This document shows positions 1-4,649 of a DNA stretch of 5,658 nt, piece after piece. The notes beneath the pieces are model-generated. The model was not told the DNA's origin. It ran no database searches and worked only from the letters and a program-made list of their open reading frames with translations. Origin of the DNA: CAZIPZ01 sp964541075 (lineage in GTDB: Bacteria > Acidobacteriota > Terriglobia > 20CM-2-55-15); the NCBI GenBank assembly GCA_964541075.1, contig CAZIPZ010000231.1, forward strand, positions 1 to 5,658, read 5' to 3'. The number at the start of each line of letters is the position of its first letter. Position 1 is the stretch's first letter. A program made the position numbers and the translations under genes.

Positions 1-1
1 G

Positions 2-295
2 TACGGAGGCAAAGGCAGTGAAGCTCACAAGGCAAGTGTTACTGGAGACACGGTTGGCGATCCTCTGAAGGACACAGCAGGTCCGGCGATCAACCCGCTC
101 ATCAAGGTGATGAACATGGTGAGTCTGCTGTTGTTGCCGATCGTCCTTAAATTTCACAAGGTCGAAGGACTCGAATCCAGCGGTCAATCGCCTTTCGGAA
201 TTGCCGTGGTGATATCGATTCTGGCGTTGGCCGCCATCGTTTGGGCGGTCAATCAATCCAAGGCCGACACGCCCGACATGCAGGCGATGGAATAG
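2..295 (+). CDS. hppA: Membrane-bound proton/sodium-translocating pyrophosphatase, C-terminal 97 residues (5' end outside window)
   Basis: Only the tail of the protein is present; the frame is open from the left edge to TAG. Family knowledge: the enzyme hydrolyses PPi in the cytoplasm and couples this to pumping H+ or Na+ across the inner membrane, with about 16 membrane helices. Seen here: the signature YGGKGSEAHKA at visible residues 1-11, then GDTVGDPLKDTAGP (residues 15-28), whose Asp and Lys residues coordinate Mg-PPi in this family. A helix follows at about residues 32-50 (NPLIKVMNMVSLLLLPIVL). After a polar stretch (HKVEGLESSGQ) a last hydrophobic helix runs from about 65 to 83, then a short acidic tail. 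The residues that distinguish K+-dependent from K+-independent forms, and H+ from Na+ pumps, lie upstream and cannot be read. A small membrane peptide follows 54 nt downstream on the same strand and may share the transcript. Confidence 0.93.
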   Translation, partial: YGGKGSEAHKASVTGDTVGDPLKDTAGPAINPLIKVMNMVSLLLLPIVLKFHKVEGLESSGQSPFGIAVVISILALAAIVWAVNQSKADTPDMQAME

Positions 296-301
296 CCCTT
301 A

Positions 302-329
302 GGGACATGGGAGATCGCTTCCATGTCCC
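302..329 (+). repeat. Perfect 9-bp inverted repeat between hppA and the small ORF
   Basis: GGGACATGG at 302-310 pairs perfectly with CCATGTCCC at 321-329 around a 10-nt loop, starting 7 nt after the hppA stop. No run of T follows (the next bases are CATATTGGG), so it is not a standard intrinsic terminator. It could protect the hppA mRNA 3' end, attenuate transcription into the small ORF, or be a processing site. The structure is seen directly; its role is inferred. Confidence 0.5.
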
Positions 330-349
330 CATATTGGGAGCGTGCTCTT

Positions 350-490
350 ATGAGTCAAGCCATCATCGCAGTTGTTTTTATTGTCGCCGCCGCCGTCTGC
401 GGAATGTTTATCCCCCCAACGCCGGATCAATTGCGGCCTCTCACCCCACAAAAATCAGACGGTCACGACGATCACGGACAGGGACACTGA
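350..490 (+). CDS. Small single-span membrane peptide with histidine-rich tail (46 aa)
   Basis: I do not recognise a family. The frame starts at ATG 350, with GGGAG at 336-340 as a well-placed ribosome binding site (9-nt spacing), and stops at TGA 488-490. Residues 3-21 form one uninterrupted hydrophobic segment (IIAVVFIVAAAVCGMF and flanks), long enough to cross the membrane. It contains one Cys at residue 17, but the residues before it (AAV) do not make a good lipobox. A proline-rich linker follows (PPTPDQLRPLTP), and the last ten residues (DGHDDHGQGH) hold four His and three Asp, which could bind a metal ion. It lies on the same strand as hppA, and a strong terminator begins one base after its stop. 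That boundary and the good RBS argue that it is translated. Its function is unknown; co-transcription with the pyrophosphatase is inferred. Confidence 0.6.
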   Translation: MSQAIIAVVFIVAAAVCGMFIPPTPDQLRPLTPQKSDGHDDHGQGH

Positions 491-563
491 GGGCAAGAAA
501 AGACAAACCCCAATTCTGCTGTCCGGGATTGGGGTTTGTATTTTCTTGCCCTTATCATTTTTT
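491..563 (+). terminator. Strong intrinsic terminator closing the hppA/small-ORF unit
   Basis: GGGCAAGAAAA (491-501) pairs with TTTTCTTGCCC (541-551), and ACAAACCCCAAT (503-514) pairs with ATTGGGGTTTGT (528-539). This gives a 24-position stem with a single mismatch (G502/A540) and a 13-nt loop at 515-527. A T-rich tract (TTATCATTTTTT, 552-563) follows. The A-rich left flank and T-rich right flank could make it work on both strands. It begins directly after the TGA of the small ORF and ends 8 nt before the ribosome binding site of the glycosylase gene. Confidence 0.92.
529..558 (+). promoter_or_regulatory. Candidate sigma70-type promoter for the glycosylase gene, overlapping the terminator
   Basis: TATCAT at 553-558 matches the -10 consensus at five of six positions. 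TTGGGG at 529-534 is a weak -35 (TTG only), and the spacer is 18 nt. Transcription would start near 565, leaving a leader of about 22 nt that contains the AGAGGGA ribosome binding site. Both elements lie within the terminator's 3' arm and T-tract. The gene needs its own promoter unless it is read through from upstream, and there is almost no other room for one. The -35 match is poor, so this is a proposal. Confidence 0.3.
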
Positions 564-570
564 GCACAAC

Positions 571-577
571 AGAGGGA
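571..577 (+). promoter_or_regulatory. Ribosome binding site fixing the glycosylase GTG start
   Basis: AGAGGGA lies 9 nt upstream of GTG 587. It supports initiation at that GTG rather than at the in-frame ATG 536, which sits inside the terminator stem and would hide the required N-terminal proline. Confidence 0.7.
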
Positions 578-586
578 TGGTTTCTT

Positions 587-1492
587 GTGCCTGAATTGCC
601 GGACGTCGTTCTCTACGTTGAAAGTTTGAGGTCGCGCATTGTCAGCTGCAAACTGGTTTGCGTCCGAATCGCGAGTCCTTTCCTGCTTCGTTCAGTTCAG
701 CCCCCAATCGCTGCCATTGAAGGTCGAACGGTTGAAAACATTCGGAGGCTTGGAAAACAAATACTGGTGGCCTTTGAAGAGGATTTCTTTCTTGTCATTC
801 ACTTGATGATTGCCGGGCGCTTCCAGTGGAAGGAGCCCGGCGCAAAAATTCCGGGCAAGATCGGTCTCGCGGCTTTTGAGTTCACGTCGGGAACGCTGCT
901 GCTAACCGAGGCCGGCTCCAAAAAGCGAGCGTCCCTTCATTTGGTCCAAGGCGTTAATAGTCTCGCGGCATTCGACCGTGGAGGCTTGGAGGTGCTTGAG
1001 GCCACGCTGGGTCAGTTTCAAAAGGTCTTGCTTCGCGAGAATCATACATTGAAGCGTTCTCTTACGGATCCCCGTCTGTTCAGCGGCATCGGCAATGCAT
1101 ATTCCGATGAGATTCTGCACCGTGCTCGACTGTCACCTCTAAAGCTGACCTCTCGACTTCACCCTCAAGAGATTGTCGACCTTTATAACTCCGTGCGCAC
1201 GACCCTTACAGAATGGACGCAGAGGCTTCGCAGTGAATGTGGGTCCAGCTTCCCATCGAAGGTCACGGCTTTTCGCGAGGGCATGGCGGTTCACGGCCGA
1301 TTTGGTGAACCCTGTCCCGACTGCGGCTCTGCGGTTCAGCGAATCGTGTATGCCGAAAACGAATGCAACTACTGCTCAACATGTCAAACCGGAGGCCGGT
1401 TGCTGGCAGACCGTGCAATGTCGCGCCTGTTGAAGAGTGATTGGCCAAAGAGTATCGAGGAATGGGAACTACACATTGAAAGCCGTCGGTGA
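587..1492 (+). CDS. Fpg/Nei-family DNA glycosylase (formamidopyrimidine-DNA glycosylase-like), 301 aa
   Basis: This is a base-excision repair enzyme of the Fpg/Nei fold. Members remove oxidised bases and nick the abasic site, using the N-terminal Pro (after Met removal) as nucleophile. The GTG start gives MPELPDV, with catalytic Pro2 and Glu3. Lys57 (in LGKQIL) matches the conserved beta-hairpin lysine. The helix-two-turn-helix core carries GIGNAYSDE at 167-175 with the DNA-phosphate-binding Asn170. A C-terminal zinc finger has Cys243/Cys246 and Cys263/Cys266 in C-X2-C-X16-C-X2-C spacing. Two points depart from classical MutM: the HLGMSG loop reads HLMIAG (residues 72-77), and the zinc-finger Arg five residues before the third Cys is Asn258 (YAENECNYC). 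The ending CQTGGRLLADRAMSRLLK differs from the classical finger tail; I recall this form from a MutM-like subfamily, so substrate preference is uncertain and I give no symbol. The gene converges on the dihydrouridine synthase gene, with only 38 nt between stop codons and no evident terminator there. Confidence 0.9.
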   Translation: MPELPDVVLYVESLRSRIVSCKLVCVRIASPFLLRSVQPPIAAIEGRTVENIRRLGKQILVAFEEDFFLVIHLMIAGRFQWKEPGAKIPGKIGLAAFEFTSGTLLLTEAGSKKRASLHLVQGVNSLAAFDRGGLEVLEATLGQFQKVLLRENHTLKRSLTDPRLFSGIGNAYSDEILHRARLSPLKLTSRLHPQEIVDLYNSVRTTLTEWTQRLRSECGSSFPSKVTAFREGMAVHGRFGEPCPDCGSAVQRIVYAENECNYCSTCQTGGRLLADRAMSRLLKSDWPKSIEEWELHIESRR

Positions 1493-1530
1493 AAGGCGTG
1501 GAGAGCGAATGAACGAACTATGAGTTCAGG

Positions 1531-2706
1531 TCAGCCGCCGTCGGTGACCTCATCGGCGCCGTCTGGCGGAGTTGCATCACCAAGGTTGTTTAGATATCCG
1601 GCAGGAAGAGAGACCTTTTGTATTCCGGTCGACTTTCCTCTCGGGACACGCATCGCCGAAGGCGGGAAAGGCTGGCATCGGTCGACCTTCGAAAAGAGCT
1701 CAATAAGTCCCGACAGTGTTTCAATACGCATGAGGTCCGCCCGGATCTCGGATGGAATGCGGAATCCCTTGGTATACCAGGAAGCGTGTCGCCTGAAGGA
1801 GTGCATTGCCAGGCGCTCGCCAAACCATTCGGCAAGCTTGCCGGCGTGGTCAAACATGATGGCGAGAACCTCATCCAGATTGGGCGGATTTAACGGGGCC
1901 CTGCCATTAAATACGTCCGCCAGATCCCGGAAGAGCCATGGCCGTCCAAGACATCCGCGTCCGACGATAACTCCATCGCATCCCGTTTGCCGCATCATTC
2001 GCAAGGCATCTTCAGCTTCCCAAATATCACCGTTACCCAGCACAGGGATTCTCACTGCTTGCTTTAACTCTGCGATCGCATCCCATTCGGCTTGGCCATG
2101 ATAGAGCTGTGCCGCCGTCCTCGCGTGGAGGCCAACGGCAGCGCATCCCTCCTCTTGTGCGATCCGGCCGGACGTCAAGAAAGTCAGATATGAAGCATTA
2201 ATGCCAAGACGAAACTTGATTGTGACAGGAATGCGACCAGCGCTGCGGACTGCCGCCCGAACAATGTTGCGCAGGAGGTTTGGCTTCACCGGGATTGCCG
2301 CACCGCCGCCCTTCCGCGTTACTTTGGGGACAGGACAGCCGAAGTTCATGTCGAGATGGTCGATCCTTCCCTCATTCACAAGCCGCTTGACGGCCTCCGC
2401 AATGTAATAGGGATCGCTCCCGTAGAGCTGCAGGCTTCGCGGTGACTCATCGGGACCGAAATCTGCAAGCTTGAGAGTCTTATCTCGTCCATCGACAAGC
2501 GGACGGGCGTTGATCATCTCGCTAACGTACAAACCTGCACCAAACCCGCGGCAAACAGATCGAAATGGATAGTTCGTCACACCTGCCATGGGAGCGAGTA
2601 CTACAGGCGGCCAGACCGTAAGGGTTCCAATCTTTACTGGTTGGAATTCACCGTTGCCGGCAAGAGGAACGTCGCGGTTAATAGTGCTTCTATACACGGC
2701 ATCCAT
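1531..2706 (-). CDS. tRNA-dihydrouridine synthase (DusB-like), 391 aa
   Basis: This is an FMN-dependent enzyme that reduces specific uridines in tRNA to dihydrouridine with NADPH. A TIM-barrel starts at about residue 24. Visible motifs are APMAGVTNYPFR (38-49, FMN site), SEMINARPLV (62-71), and LDMNFGCPVPKVTRKGGG (118-135) with the catalytic acid Cys124. Further on are IKFRLG with Lys164, GLHARTAAQLYHGQ (192-205) with His194, LGNGDI (223-228) and GRGCLGRPW (249-257, FMN phosphate). The helical tRNA-binding domain follows to about residue 340. The last ~45 residues are a Pro/Gly-rich, probably disordered tail beyond the usual family length. I chose ATG 2706. The frame stays open upstream to 2961, but those codons overlap the oppositely transcribed RRM gene and match nothing in the family. 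No strong ribosome binding site precedes ATG 2706, and GTG 2697 is an alternative. The NFGCPVPKVTRKGGG form is the type common in actinobacterial and some other DusB-like proteins. Which tRNA positions it modifies cannot be told from sequence. Confidence 0.92.
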   Translation of the reverse strand: MDAVYRSTINRDVPLAGNGEFQPVKIGTLTVWPPVVLAPMAGVTNYPFRSVCRGFGAGLYVSEMINARPLVDGRDKTLKLADFGPDESPRSLQLYGSDPYYIAEAVKRLVNEGRIDHLDMNFGCPVPKVTRKGGGAAIPVKPNLLRNIVRAAVRSAGRIPVTIKFRLGINASYLTFLTSGRIAQEEGCAAVGLHARTAAQLYHGQAEWDAIAELKQAVRIPVLGNGDIWEAEDALRMMRQTGCDGVIVGRGCLGRPWLFRDLADVFNGRAPLNPPNLDEVLAIMFDHAGKLAEWFGERLAMHSFRRHASWYTKGFRIPSEIRADLMRIETLSGLIELFSKVDRCQPFPPSAMRVPRGKSTGIQKVSLPAGYLNNLGDATPPDGADEVTDGG

Positions 2707-2862
2707 ATGCCTATGGTACACAGCTTTGACTAAAAATCCGTGATCGCCTGAACGGGGGTTACGTTCGCGTTCCTTTGAAACAGCGGGTATTACTCTCGAC
2801 CCTCCCGCATCATTTCGCTTGGCGCCCCAATTGCGGCCAATGAGCACCGAGGTGTATTCAAA
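2707..2862. promoter_or_regulatory. Divergent intergenic region between the Dus and RRM genes
   Basis: This 156-nt stretch must hold the promoters of both divergent genes. I find no convincing -35/-10 pair on either strand. TTGAAA (2775-2780) is a fair -35 for the RRM gene but has no good -10 at the right distance. An imperfectly placed inverted repeat, GAACG (2750-2754) and CGTTC (2762-2766) around 7 nt, is the only visible symmetric element. GAGGTG at 2849-2854 is the RRM gene's ribosome binding site. Confidence 0.35.
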
Positions 2863-3171
2863 ATGGCAAGGCTCTATATCGGCAATCTTCCACATTCGAC
2901 CGCTGAGCACGAAGTCCAGGCATGGATCGAACAGCAAGGCTTCAAGGTCGATTCTGTTCAAGTGATCCGCGATCTCGATACAGGTGCTTCACGAGGGTTT
3001 GCCTTTGTCGAACTGCCAGAAGTCCTTGATGTCAACGAAGCCATAGGCGTACTCAATGGGCAAAGATTGGAGGGCAACAACCTTCGAATCAGCGAGGCAA
3101 GGCCCATTCCGTTGAAAGGCGATGCGCGTCAGTCCGGCGGAACCCGTTCTCCCAAGAAGCGCGCATCTTAG
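2863..3171 (+). CDS. Single-RRM RNA-binding protein, 102 aa
   Basis: This is a small cytoplasmic protein with one RNA-recognition motif. The RNP2 motif is LYIGNL (residues 4-9) and the RNP1 motif is RGFAFVEL (44-51); the aromatic residues Tyr5, Phe46 and Phe48 would stack on RNA bases. The beta-alpha-beta-beta-alpha-beta fold ends at about residue 80 with NNLRISEARP. A short basic tail follows (KGDARQSGGTRSPKKRAS) that may add non-specific RNA contacts. Bacterial proteins of this architecture and size occur in cyanobacteria and several environmental phyla; some are cold-induced, but their RNA targets are mostly unknown. GAGGTG 8 nt upstream of ATG 2863 supports the start. The gene is divergent from the tRNA-dihydrouridine synthase gene, and a GC-rich hairpin follows 43 nt after its stop. 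Confidence 0.93.
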   Translation: MARLYIGNLPHSTAEHEVQAWIEQQGFKVDSVQVIRDLDTGASRGFAFVELPEVLDVNEAIGVLNGQRLEGNNLRISEARPIPLKGDARQSGGTRSPKKRAS

Positions 3172-3214
3172 CGCCCCGATCAATCATTCCGTAATAACCG
3201 CAGGCTGACCCATC

Positions 3215-3254
3215 AGACGCCGGCGCGATTTCACGCCAATCGCGCGCGGCGTTT
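3215..3254 (+). terminator. GC-rich hairpin after the RRM gene, possible (bidirectional) terminator
   Basis: The left arm at 3215-3230 (core CGCCGGCGCGATT) pairs with 3238-3254 (core AATCGCGCGCGGCG) around the 7-nt loop TCACGCC. The stem is about 16 bp with a one-base bulge and one G-T pair. Only a short T-rich tail follows (TTTAGTTCT), so it is weaker than the terminator at 491-563. On the minus strand it lies directly after the stop of the remnant frame at 3253-3405, so it could serve a convergent pair. Confidence 0.55.
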
Positions 3255-3405
3255 AGTTCTCCGGCGCCAGCCAAAGACCTGGTCGCAAATCCTCCGCCAG
3301 ACCTTCGCTTCCACAGAGGGCGAGGGCGGCTTCTTCAGCCTGCAGACATGCGAATTCCGTAAAAAGCGGTTGGTCGGCTGAATTGCGGATGCACCTGAAA
3401 CCATC
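3253..3405 (-). pseudogene. Possible decayed small gene or gene remnant on the minus strand (50 open codons, no start)
   Basis: The 276 nt between the RRM stop and the receiver stop contain no intact gene I can defend. One minus-strand frame looks protein-like for 50 codons from just after a TGA (3408-3406) to TAA (3255-3253). It carries a plausible acidic and hydrophobic mix (for example LQAEEAALALCG and LRPGLWLAPEN) and many codons ending in G or C. It has no ATG, GTG or TTG. If the TGA is ignored, the same frame continues only a further 13 codons upstream to a TAG. A longer open frame overlaps on the same strand (3231-3524), but its product is very Arg/Ser/Cys-rich and overlaps the receiver gene, so I take it as a shadow. 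The hairpin right after the TAA favours a former gene end here. I recognise no family. It could equally be chance. Confidence 0.25.
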
Positions 3406-3447
3406 TCACACGTTGCCGTGAACGAACGCATTCGGAGAACAATAGGA

Positions 3448-3813
3448 CTAGCGGGGCAAGCAGCGTCGAATCGCGAAAATAAGCATCTGCAGGTCAAGGA
3501 TAGGCTTCGGAACATACTCGTCAAATCCCGCTGCGAGATATCGCTCCTTGTCGCCCGACATCGCGTGTGCGGTCAAAGCAATAACCGGAATGTTCCTCAA
3601 TGATTCGTCCTTCCGGATTCTGGACAGGACATCGATGCCGTTGATATCCCCGAGGGCAATGTCCATGACGATGACATCCGGCCGTTGCTTCCGGAAACGG
3701 CTGAGAGCCTCTTCCCCGCTCGCGCAACAAATGACCTCATACTCGTCCCTCAAGAGGTAATACAAAAAGTCTCGATTGTCCTCGGCGTCCTCAACTATTG
3801 CGATCGTGTACAT
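3448..3813 (-). CDS. Stand-alone receiver (CheY/DivK-like response regulator), 121 aa
   Basis: This is a single phospho-acceptor receiver domain without an output domain. Such proteins relay phosphate or act by protein-protein contact. All active-site residues are present: acidic pair Glu8/Asp9 (IVEDAEDNRD), phosphorylation site Asp51 (VIVMDIALGDINGIDVL), switch Thr81 (ALTAHAM) and Lys103 (VPKPI). The stretch ALTAHAMSGDKERYLAAGFDEY resembles DivK-type and histidine-kinase-associated receivers. No kinase gene is in the window. The start at ATG 3813 is dictated by the first beta strand. A GAGGA motif lies only 2 nt upstream of it, closer than usual, so translation may be modest. It lies 74 nt downstream of the Crp-like gene on the same strand, and the pair may be co-transcribed. 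Confidence 0.93.
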   Translation of the reverse strand: MYTIAIVEDAEDNRDFLYYLLRDEYEVICCASGEEALSRFRKQRPDVIVMDIALGDINGIDVLSRIRKDESLRNIPVIALTAHAMSGDKERYLAAGFDEYVPKPILDLQMLIFAIRRCLPR

Positions 3814-3823
3814 GATCCTCGGT

Positions 3824-3885
3824 TACGAAGGCGCCAGGACCTTAACCTACGAAGGCACTGTGTGTCGGTACGGCAGCGTACGAAG
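3824..3885. repeat. Three direct copies of TACGAAG in the regulator-receiver gap
   Basis: TACGAAG occurs at 3824-3830, 3848-3854 and 3879-3885; the first two extend to TACGAAGGC. Start-to-start spacing is 24 and 31 nt, and all three lie inside the 74-nt gap between the Crp-like gene and the receiver gene. The rightmost copy overlaps a short palindrome, GTACG (3868-3872) and CGTAC (3877-3881) with a 4-nt loop. They may be operator half-sites for control of the receiver gene, or a chance cluster. Confidence 0.4.
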
Positions 3886-3887
3886 TT

Positions 3888-4580
3888 TTATGTGGATTGA
3901 ATGCGCCTGACGGCTTCCCGGACAATGGAATAACATTCGCATGACATTGCCTCAAGCCCCGGACGGTCGGTAACGGTGAGTTGGCCGCGGCCGGTTTTGA
4001 TAAGACCGGCTCGCTGAAGGAGGCCTGCAGCAACCGTTACGCTGGCTCTACGCGTGCCGAGCAGCCGGGCCATAAGATCGTGTGTGACCTCAAGCCGGTC
4101 AGACTGTGCAGCATCCCGTGCAACGAGAATCCAACGACAGAGTCGCTCTTGAAGCGGATGATAACAATTGCAAATACTTGATTGAGCGACCTGGATCAGG
4201 AAGGAGTTCGTATACTTCAACAAGAGATCGCGAAGCACCGGATTCTTTCGAAACTCTGCATCCATCAAATGTCGCTGCAAACGCTGCGCATGGCCGCCGA
4301 TTTGAACAACGGCTTGATACGGCGACACACCACCCAGGATCGAAGGCACACCGACCATTCCTTCATGACCGATAACGCCGATTTCGATCGTCGACCCTTC
4401 AGCGCTTGTGGAAATCAGGGAGACTAATGCGTCGCCGAGAAAGTAAACATGATCGATTGGCACATCCGGTTCGCTTAGAATCATTCCGGATCGCAGTGTC
4501 ACGGGCTCCAATAATTGAGTCCATTTCTGCGCTGATTGCGGGAGAGACGCGAGGATTTTGTTGACTCTGCCCAGTCTCAT
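3888..4580 (-). CDS. Crp/Fnr-family transcriptional regulator, 230 aa
   Basis: This is a cytoplasmic DNA-binding regulator. The N-terminal cyclic-nucleotide-binding-type beta barrel covers about residues 20-110 (EPVTLRSGMIL, HVYFLGDALVSLI, IEIGVIGHEGMVGVPSILGG). A dimerisation helix runs to about 155 (CNCYHPLQERLCRWIL). The C-terminal winged helix-turn-helix is at about 163-205 (LEVTHDLMARLLGTRRASVTVAAGLLQRAGLI), and the family ending is DRPGLEAMSCECY. The canonical cAMP-binding residues of Crp are absent, as are the N-terminal cysteines of Fnr, so the signal is unlikely to be cAMP or an Fnr-type iron-sulfur cluster and remains unknown. I start at ATG 4580, just before the family-typical VNKILASLP. 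A TTG at 4640 in the same frame would leave no space to the divergent permease gene. The ribosome binding site at 4580 is weak. The receiver gene follows on the same strand. Control of its own gene or of the permease is possible, given the inverted repeat in the shared upstream region. Confidence 0.9.
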   Translation of the reverse strand: MRLGRVNKILASLPQSAQKWTQLLEPVTLRSGMILSEPDVPIDHVYFLGDALVSLISTSAEGSTIEIGVIGHEGMVGVPSILGGVSPYQAVVQIGGHAQRLQRHLMDAEFRKNPVLRDLLLKYTNSFLIQVAQSSICNCYHPLQERLCRWILVARDAAQSDRLEVTHDLMARLLGTRRASVTVAAGLLQRAGLIKTGRGQLTVTDRPGLEAMSCECYSIVREAVRRIQST

Positions 4581-4589
4581 AACCGTCAC

Positions 4590-4612
4590 AAACCGAGTAA
4601 TGCAATCGGTTT
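4590..4612. promoter_or_regulatory. Inverted repeat in the divergent regulator/permease promoter region, candidate operator
   Basis: AAACCGA (4590-4596) and TCGGTTT (4606-4612) form a perfect 7-bp inverted repeat around 9 nt. It sits 9 nt upstream of the regulator's ATG 4580 in the 69-nt space shared with the permease gene. A further partial copy, AACCG, is at 4581-4585. Position and symmetry suit an autoregulatory operator or a leader hairpin. The spacing differs from the classical Crp/Fnr site (TGTGA-N6-TCACA), so binding by the adjacent regulator is only a guess. I see no clear -10/-35 pair here. Confidence 0.35.
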
Positions 4613-4649
4613 TCCAATTGGGCTTTTCGCCTGAAATCAATTGACGTCT

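Noticed and set aside
302..329. Hairpin after hppA read as an intrinsic terminator
   Set aside because: No T-tract follows, so I list it only as an inverted repeat. The clear terminator is at 491-563.
536..586. N-terminal extension of the glycosylase from ATG 536
   Set aside because: It lies inside the terminator stem and T-tract, and it would bury the proline that must be N-terminal. GTG 587 has its own ribosome binding site.
1520..2101. 193-codon plus-strand open frame opposite the dihydrouridine synthase
   Set aside because: It is an antisense shadow of a clear enzyme gene, with low-complexity Ser/Arg/Pro-rich product and no motifs.
2707..2961. 85-codon N-terminal extension of the dihydrouridine synthase
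   Set aside because: It overlaps the RRM gene on the other strand, has no family similarity, and the Dus domain begins only after ATG 2706.
3172..3381. In-frame open stretch of 69 codons after the RRM stop (possible TAG readthrough or fusion)
   Set aside because: It runs through the hairpin and is rich in Arg and Gln. It is complementary to the more protein-like minus-strand frame, and the RRM protein is complete at TAG.
3231..3524. 97-codon minus-strand open frame overlapping the receiver gene's 3' end
   Set aside because: The product is unusually rich in Arg, Ser and Cys, shows no domain and overlaps the receiver gene in another frame.
4586..4590. TCACA resembling half of a Crp site
   Set aside because: The partner TGTGA at 6-nt spacing is missing, and a single 5-mer is not evidence.
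4581..4649. TTG starts at 4640 (regulator) and 4641 (permease) that would make the divergent genes abut
   Set aside because: No space would remain for either promoter, and no ribosome binding sites are visible. The family N-termini fit ATG 4580 and ATG 4650.
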